This document shows, piece after piece, positions 31,741-37,035 of a stretch of DNA of 37,035 bases. The position numbers and the translations under genes were made by a program. How positions within the stretch are numbered: position 1 is the first letter of the stretch; the number at the start of each line of letters is the position of its first letter. This DNA comes from Thermoleophilia bacterium (GTDB taxonomy: Bacteria > Actinomycetota > Thermoleophilia > Gaiellales > JAICJC01). Location: the NCBI GenBank assembly GCA_025928655.1, contig JAICJC010000022.1, positions 1-37,035 on the forward strand. Reading direction: 5' to 3'. Below the pieces are notes generated by a model that saw only the letters and a list, made by a program, of their open reading frames with translations, did not search any database and had not been told where the DNA came from.

Positions 31741-33422
31741 ACCGCGGCCGCCAGGTACTCGTGCACGAAGTGGACTGCCATGGAGCCCTCGCCGACGGCC
31801 GAGGCGACCCGCTTCATCGACTGGCTGCGGACGTCGCCGGCGGCGAAGACGCCCGGCATGCTCGTCTCCAGCAGGTACGGGTCGCGGTCGAGCCGCCACC
31901 GCGGGCGCACGTCCTCGCGCAGGACCTCGGCGCCGGCGAGCACGAATCCGCGCTGGTCGCGGGCGACGCCGGCGGGCAGCCAGCCGGTCTGCGGCCGGGC
32001 GCCGATGAACACGAACATGGCCGCGAGCTCGACGTCGTCGGTCTCGCCGGTGGCGGTGTCTCGGACGGTGATCCGCTCGAGCGAGTCGCCTCCGTGCGCC
32101 GCCGCCACCTCGCCGTGGAGGCGCACGTCGATGTTCGGCGTGGCCGCGATCGTGTCGATCAGGTACTGCGACATGCTCTTCGCCAGGCTCGGGCCGCGGT
32201 AGAGGATCGTGACCCGCTGGGCGTACCCCGCGAAGTAGATGGCCGCCTGGCCGGCCGAGTTCGCGCCGCCGACGACGACGACGTGCTCATCGCGGCACGA
32301 GATGCCCTCGCTGCGGGAGCCGCCGTAGTAGACGCCGCGGCCCGACAGCTCCTCGATCCCCGGCGCGTCGAGGCGGCGGTAGTCGACGCCGGTCGAGACG
32401 ATGATCGCCTTCGCGCCGAGCTGGTCGTGCCCCGCCATCTGGACGAGCCGGGCCGGCCCCCGCTCGTCGATCGCGGTCACCTCCTGGACGGTCAGAAGCT
32501 CGGCGCCGAAGCGCTGCGCCTGGGCGGTCGCCCGCCGGGCCAGATCGGCGCCCGAGAGGCCGACGGGGAAGCCCAGGTAGTTCTCGATGCGGGAGCTCTG
32601 GCCGGCCTGGCCGCCCGGCGCCTCCCGCTCGATCAGGGCCGTGCGCAGGCCCTCCGACGCCCCGTACACCGCCGCGGCCAGCCCGGCCGGGCCGCCGCCG
32701 ACGATGACGAGGTCGTAGAATTCGAGCTCCGCCCTCCGCCGCACCCCGGAGCGCTCGGCCAGCTCCGACACGGTCGGCCCGTGCAGCGTGTCCCCGTCGG
32801 GGAACAGCACCAGTGGGAGCGCGGCATCGCCGTCGGCCGCCGCCAGCAGCCGCCGGCCCTCGTCGTCGCGCTCGACGTCGAGCCAGCGGTAGGGCACCTG
32901 GTTGCGGGCCAGGAAGTCGCGGGCCTCGTGCGACTCGCGCGACCACCTGTGGCCGACGATCCGGATGCGGTCGGCGTCGTCGGGCGCCTCCGCCCGCCAG
33001 GCGTCGAGCAGGTCGTCGACGACCGGGTAGAGCTGGTCGTCAGGCGGGTCCCACGGCTTCAGGAGGTAGTGGTCGAGCGAGACGCGGTTGATCGCGTCGA
33101 TCGCCGCCTGGGTGTCGGCGTAGGCGGTCAGGAGCACGCGCTTGGCCTCCGGGGCGAGCCGCATCGCCTCCTCGAGGAACTCGACCCCGGACATCTCCGG
33201 CATGCGCTGGTCGGCCAGCAGCAGGGCGATCTTGGCGCCGCGCAGCTTGGACTCGCGCACCGCGGTCAGGGCGCCCTCGCCGCTCTCGGCGCGCAGCACG
33301 CGGAAGTCGCGGCCGTAGCGCCGGCGCAGGTCGCGCTCGACCGCGCGGGCCACGGACGGCTCGTCGTCGACGGCCAGCAGCACCGGCCGGGCCGCGTCGG
33401 GGCCGGCCGCCGGGGTGCTCAT
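31737..33422 (-). CDS. Response-regulator/thioredoxin-reductase fusion
   Basis: A 561-residue three-part protein; ATG 33422 overlaps the UBP-gene stop by one base. Receiver domain 1-140: acidic VDDE, phospho-acceptor Asp71 (LLADQRMPEMSG), Thr and Lys signatures (LLTAY, LLKPW). A thioredoxin/glutaredoxin-like segment (about 155-240: RIRIVGHRWSRESHEARDFLARNQVPYRWLDVE) follows. Then a TrxR flavoprotein (YDLVIVGGGPAGLAAAVYGA; VVVGGANSAGQAAIYFAGYAQRVTILYRG; GVFAAGDVRSQSMKRVASAVGEGS). The usual CxxC of TrxR is absent (GVYYGGSRSEG). Such fusions are known beside cNMP-kinases; they probably transmit phosphorylation into redox state. Confidence 0.92.
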   Translation of the reverse strand: MSTPAAGPDAARPVLLAVDDEPSVARAVERDLRRRYGRDFRVLRAESGEGALTAVRESKLRGAKIALLLADQRMPEMSGVEFLEEAMRLAPEAKRVLLTAYADTQAAIDAINRVSLDHYLLKPWDPPDDQLYPVVDDLLDAWRAEAPDDADRIRIVGHRWSRESHEARDFLARNQVPYRWLDVERDDEGRRLLAAADGDAALPLVLFPDGDTLHGPTVSELAERSGVRRRAELEFYDLVIVGGGPAGLAAAVYGASEGLRTALIEREAPGGQAGQSSRIENYLGFPVGLSGADLARRATAQAQRFGAELLTVQEVTAIDERGPARLVQMAGHDQLGAKAIIVSTGVDYRRLDAPGIEELSGRGVYYGGSRSEGISCRDEHVVVVGGANSAGQAAIYFAGYAQRVTILYRGPSLAKSMSQYLIDTIAATPNIDVRLHGEVAAAHGGDSLERITVRDTATGETDDVELAAMFVFIGARPQTGWLPAGVARDQRGFVLAGAEVLREDVRPRWRLDRDPYLLETSMPGVFAAGDVRSQSMKRVASAVGEGSMAVHFVHEYLAAAV

Positions 33423-33703
33423 CAGGAGCCGTCCGCCACCGCGAACGCCACCTCGTCCTCGTAGCACCAGAACCAGTCCTCGCCCGGCTCCGCGGAGCGG
33501 ATGATGGGATGGCCGCTCGCGTGCACGTGGGCGGTGGCGTGCCGGTTCGGCGAGGAGTCACAACAGCCGATGTGGCCGCAGGTGGCGCACATGCGCAGGT
33601 GCAGCCAGCGGCCGCCGATGGCGAGGCAGTCCTCACACCCCGCGATCGCGTCCGGCAGCTGTGTGCGCTCGATCCGATCGGTGTGCGTGCAGGCCTCGGC
33701 CAT
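33422..33703 (-). CDS. UBP-type zinc-finger protein
   Basis: A 93-residue protein from ATG 33703 with GAGGGG a few bases upstream. It is one ZnF-UBP domain: C5, CEDC (23-26), MCATCGHIGCCDSSPNRHATAHVHASGHPIIRSAEPGEDWFWCYEDEVAF with the paired Cys and the His ligands. In eukaryotes this fold grips the free diglycine C-terminus of ubiquitin. Bacterial stand-alone versions next to receiver/TrxR fusions are known, but their target is not. It is the first gene of the six-gene overlapping operon. Confidence 0.9.
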   Translation of the reverse strand: MAEACTHTDRIERTQLPDAIAGCEDCLAIGGRWLHLRMCATCGHIGCCDSSPNRHATAHVHASGHPIIRSAEPGEDWFWCYEDEVAFAVADGS

Positions 33704-33755
33704 CGTTCCCCTCGTGTCGCCCTGGAGCGGAGAGGGAATCCTATGCGCGCGTGCG

Positions 33756-35495
33756 CTAATCGAGGCGGAAGTGCGCGACGAGCCGCTCGAGGCTCTGGGC
33801 CGTCGCGGCCAGCTGCTGCGACGAGGCGCTGATCTGCTGCACCGCGGCGTTCGTCTGCTCGGCCGAGGCGGACACCTGCTGGGTGGCGGCCGACGACTGC
33901 TCGGCGACCGCGGCGACCTCGGACGAGGCGACCGCGATCCGCTCGATCCGGTGCGACATGTCCTCGACGGCGACGCCGATCTGCCCGAACGCGACCCGCG
34001 TCTCGGAGACGATCGTGGCGCCGTCGTCGCTGCGGCTCGCGCCCTCGGTGACGACTCCGACCGTGCGCTTGGTCTCGACCTGGATCTCGCCGACGAGCGT
34101 GGCGATCTCCTCGGCGGCGCGGCGCGACTCCTCGGCCAGCTTGCGCACCTCCTCGGCGACGACCGCGAAGCCACGGCCCTGCTCGCCCGCGCGGGCGGCC
34201 TCGATGGCCGCGTTCAGCGCCAGCAGGTTGGTCTGGCCGGCGATGGCGGTGATGGTCTCGACGATGCCGCCGATGCGGTCGGAACGCTGGGCGAGCTCGC
34301 CGATCGCGTCGACCACCTCGGCGGACGAGCGCTTGACGACGCCCATCGCGTCGGTCGCCTGCTCGGCGGCGCCGATGCCCTCGGCGGCGACGTTGCTGGC
34401 CTGCTCGGCGGCCGTCGCCGACTCGGCGGCCAGGTCGCGCGTGGTCTGCACCATCTGCACCTGGCGCTCGGCGCCGACGGCCACCTCCTGCACGGCGCGG
34501 GTGATCTCGTCGACGGCGCGGCTGGTCTCGCCCGACGTCGCCGTCAGCTCCTGCGAGGCGGCGCTCATGTCGCCGGCGGCGGCGGAAACCTGGGCGATGA
34601 TCCCGCGCAGCGCCTCGACCATCTCGGCGACGGCGGCGCCCAGCACGTCCTGATCCGACCTCGGCTCGACGGTCACCGTCAGGTCTCCCTGGGCGACGCG
34701 GGTGACCGAGTCGGCCATCTCCTGGAGGTAGCGCACCATGTCCTGGAAGGCGCGGGAGGTCTGGCCGATCTCGTCGCGGCTCGTGCTCTCGACGCACTGA
34801 TCGAGGTCGCCGACGGCGATGCCCTGGGCGGCGGCCAGGATCCTGCGGGTGCTGCCGGCGATGCGACGGGTGAGGACGACCGCCAGGGCGGACGCGACCG
34901 CGACCTCGAGGAGCGCGAACAGGACGACCGCCCAGCGCACGGTGGTGGCGGTCGAATCGGCCGAGGCGGCGAGGCGGCTCTCGGATCCGCGGATGGCTTT
35001 CTGGTAGGCGCCGAGCGCCTCGGCGATCCCGTCGCTGGCCGCATCGGCGCGGGTGTTCATCAGCGCGGCGGCCCGGGCCGGGTGACCGGCGGCGAGGAGC
35101 CCGAACATCCGGGCGTCGACCGCGTCGGCCGCGGCGACGGCCGCGTCGATCTTGCGCATGGCGGCCCGGTCGCCGGCGCCGGTCGAGAGGGCGGCGAGCG
35201 CGCGCAGGTCGGCGGCGAAGGCGGCGTGGTCGGCCTGGAAGTCGGCGCGCGCATTCGCGCTGCCGCCGAGCACCGCGCGGGTCTGCGAGAAGTGCATGTC
35301 GCCCGCCGCGGCGGCGAGGTCGTCGACCGCGATCAGGCGCGGCGTGACCGTGCGGTCGATCCGGTGCGACACGGACGTCGTCTGCGACAGGCCCCAGCTG
35401 GCGAGGCCGCACAGGCCCAGCAGGAGGACGACGACGAGGCCGAAGCTCCCGCCGAGCTTGGAGCCGATCGATCCGGTGAGGTGCGAGATGCGCAT
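33756..35495 (-). CDS. Methyl-accepting chemotaxis protein
   Basis: A 579-residue transducer from ATG 35495. First membrane helix about 14-36 ([20 protein letters not shown]); an about 150-residue periplasmic four-helix-type sensor; second helix about 187-208 ([23 protein letters not shown]); HAMP; then a long coiled-coil signalling domain. The tip carries the conserved [37 protein letters not shown]. No che or flagellar genes lie in the window. A sigma-28-like promoter lies at 35507-35533, and the UBP gene starts 52 nt downstream. Confidence 0.93.
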   Translation of the reverse strand: MRISHLTGSIGSKLGGSFGLVVVLLLGLCGLASWGLSQTTSVSHRIDRTVTPRLIAVDDLAAAAGDMHFSQTRAVLGGSANARADFQADHAAFAADLRALAALSTGAGDRAAMRKIDAAVAAADAVDARMFGLLAAGHPARAAALMNTRADAASDGIAEALGAYQKAIRGSESRLAASADSTATTVRWAVVLFALLEVAVASALAVVLTRRIAGSTRRILAAAQGIAVGDLDQCVESTSRDEIGQTSRAFQDMVRYLQEMADSVTRVAQGDLTVTVEPRSDQDVLGAAVAEMVEALRGIIAQVSAAAGDMSAASQELTATSGETSRAVDEITRAVQEVAVGAERQVQMVQTTRDLAAESATAAEQASNVAAEGIGAAEQATDAMGVVKRSSAEVVDAIGELAQRSDRIGGIVETITAIAGQTNLLALNAAIEAARAGEQGRGFAVVAEEVRKLAEESRRAAEEIATLVGEIQVETKRTVGVVTEGASRSDDGATIVSETRVAFGQIGVAVEDMSHRIERIAVASSEVAAVAEQSSAATQQVSASAEQTNAAVQQISASSQQLAATAQSLERLVAHFRLD

Positions 35496-35506
35496 AGCAC
35501 ACCGTG

Positions 35507-35533
35507 TGATCGGCAAGAGCGACTGCCGGATTA
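35507..35533 (-). promoter_or_regulatory. Sigma-28 (FliA-type) promoter of the chemoreceptor
   Basis: Minus-strand TAAT (35533-35530), exactly 15 nt, then GCCGATCA (35514-35507). The FliA consensus is TAAA-N15-GCCGATAA: 3 of 4 and 7 of 8 bases match. The transcript would start about 5 nt before ATG 35495. A short palindrome CACAC-C-GTGTG lies at 35498-35508. Confidence 0.65.
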
Positions 35534-35537
35534 GTGT
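35532..35537 (+). promoter_or_regulatory. -10 box TAGTGT of the HAD remnant
   Basis: TAGTGT lies 9 nt before ATG 35547. It overlaps the divergent sigma-28 element, so the two promoters interfere. Confidence 0.35.
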
Positions 35538-35546
35538 GCCTCGGCA

Positions 35547-35847
35547 ATGCCGGCCCGCCCCCGCCAGCACCTGATCTCCGACGCCGACGACACCCTGTGG
35601 GAGAACAACGTCGCCTTCGGCGCCGGGAATCGGGGACAGTCCCCGCGCGCGGGGACTGTCCCCAACCGGTCTACCCGAGAAGACCGAGGCGGCCTACCGC
35701 GGCGTGGTCGCCGACGAGGGGCTTGACCCGGCCGGGACGTGGATGATCGCCCATCCGCACACGTGGCACCTGGAGCTCGTGGCCCTGCCGGACGACGAGC
35801 GCATCCTCCGCATTGCGAGCGTCCGCAACCTGCTCGCCTACTTCTGA
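35547..35847 (+). pseudogene. HAD-family hydrolase gene, broken by deletion at a REP palindrome
   Basis: The start codes [19 protein letters not shown], the HAD nucleophile motif. After about 26 residues it runs into a perfect 32-bp palindrome (35632-35663). Beyond it a different frame reads [24 protein letters not shown], then AHPHTWHLELVALPD to the stop at 35847. In intact relatives a GNSPRSDVNPAL-type segment of about 21 residues separates TWM(V/I) from PHPHTWHLE; here it is missing. The middle of the gene (roughly 100 residues or more) is also lost. The remaining frame cannot make a working hydrolase. Confidence 0.75.
35632..35663. repeat. REP-like double palindrome inside the HAD pseudogene
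   Basis: GGGGACAGTCCCC (35632-35644) and GGGGACTGTCCCC (35651-35663) joined by GCGCGC form a perfect 32-base palindrome. The motif class is widespread as a short dispersed repeat in environmental genomes. Confidence 0.85.
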
Positions 35848-35849
35848 AC

Positions 35850-35914
35850 GGGGGTCAGACCCCCAACGGAACTGCAACGAATGTGCAACAGCCGCCGTTC
35901 GGGGTCTGACCCCG
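35850..35914. repeat. Inverted pair of REP-like palindromes, probable bidirectional terminator
   Basis: GGGGGTCAGACCCCC (35850-35864) and CGGGGTCTGACCCCG (35900-35914). Read on opposite strands both are preceded by CCGTT, so they are inverted copies of the element at 26341-26359. They lie between the HAD remnant and the convergent ahcY gene. Confidence 0.8.
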
Positions 35915-35919
35915 CTTGT

Positions 35920-37035
<1,116 letters not shown>

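Noticed and set aside
29131-32202. Plus-strand open frame of about 1000 codons opposite the MttB and kinase genes
   Set aside because: Low-complexity RRR/VERR composition and no motifs; the minus strand encodes recognisable enzymes with overlapping starts and stops.
35671-35877. 68-codon minus-strand frame over the HAD remnant
   Set aside because: The plus strand carries recognisable HAD C-terminal sequence; the minus frame ends in REP sequence and has no motif.

Overview
The window is high-GC actinobacterial-type DNA. A core-region sample (20041-20100) has 44 G/C of 60 bases, start codons include many GTG and some TTG, genes overlap by 1-4 nt, and many genes have a TANNNT -10 box 6-11 nt before the start codon, as in leaderless actinobacterial mRNAs. 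The gene set (archaeal-type ProRS, many ECF/LuxR/TetR regulators, an MttB-family methyltransferase, fused oxidoreductases) would suit a soil Thermoleophilia/Solirubrobacterales-like lineage. That placement is inference and was not tested.

Left end (1-4052): lower-GC accessory DNA. It holds the 3' part of an RHS polymorphic-toxin gene with a roughly 49% GC C-terminal domain, a possible immunity or hypothetical gene, and about 900 nt of decayed non-coding DNA. The non-coding part carries at least two, probably three, diverged copies of an attachment-site-like repeat and ends in the 3' half of a tRNA-Met gene with its terminator. This looks like the end of one or more elements integrated at a tRNA.

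4184-10268: a small ABM-like protein, a two-helix membrane protein, a thioredoxin-reductase-like/methyltransferase fusion divergent from an XRE-cupin regulator, a TudS-like desulfidase pair, an ECF-like sigma factor with a membrane segment and a His-rich tail, and a second ECF sigma factor. 10323-14765: prolyl-tRNA synthetase behind a probable leaderless, proline-containing leader peptide and hairpin, then a PAP2 phosphatase, a hybrid PAS histidine kinase and a small ORF.

14792-26292: small hypotheticals, a possible short RNA, a methyltransferase, a TetR repressor with two 6-1-6 operators controlling a GNAT gene, a large AAA-LuxR regulator divergent from a secreted protein, a HisKA_3 kinase with a 36-bp tandem duplication over its stop codon, a membrane molybdopterin-binding protein and two hypotheticals.

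26331-35495 (minus strand) is the most unusual region. Six genes are joined end to end by overlaps or a 3-nt gap: UBP zinc finger, receiver/thioredoxin-reductase fusion, cNMP-type histidine kinase, MttB-family methyltransferase, enolase-superfamily enzyme, and a histidine-ammonia-lyase homologue without the MIO-forming Ala-Ser-Gly. This couples a redox/signal module to what looks like a quaternary-amine (betaine) catabolic module. Upstream lies a chemoreceptor gene with a near-consensus sigma-28 promoter. The right end has a HAD hydrolase pseudogene broken at a REP palindrome, more REP palindromes, and the 3' part of S-adenosylhomocysteinase.
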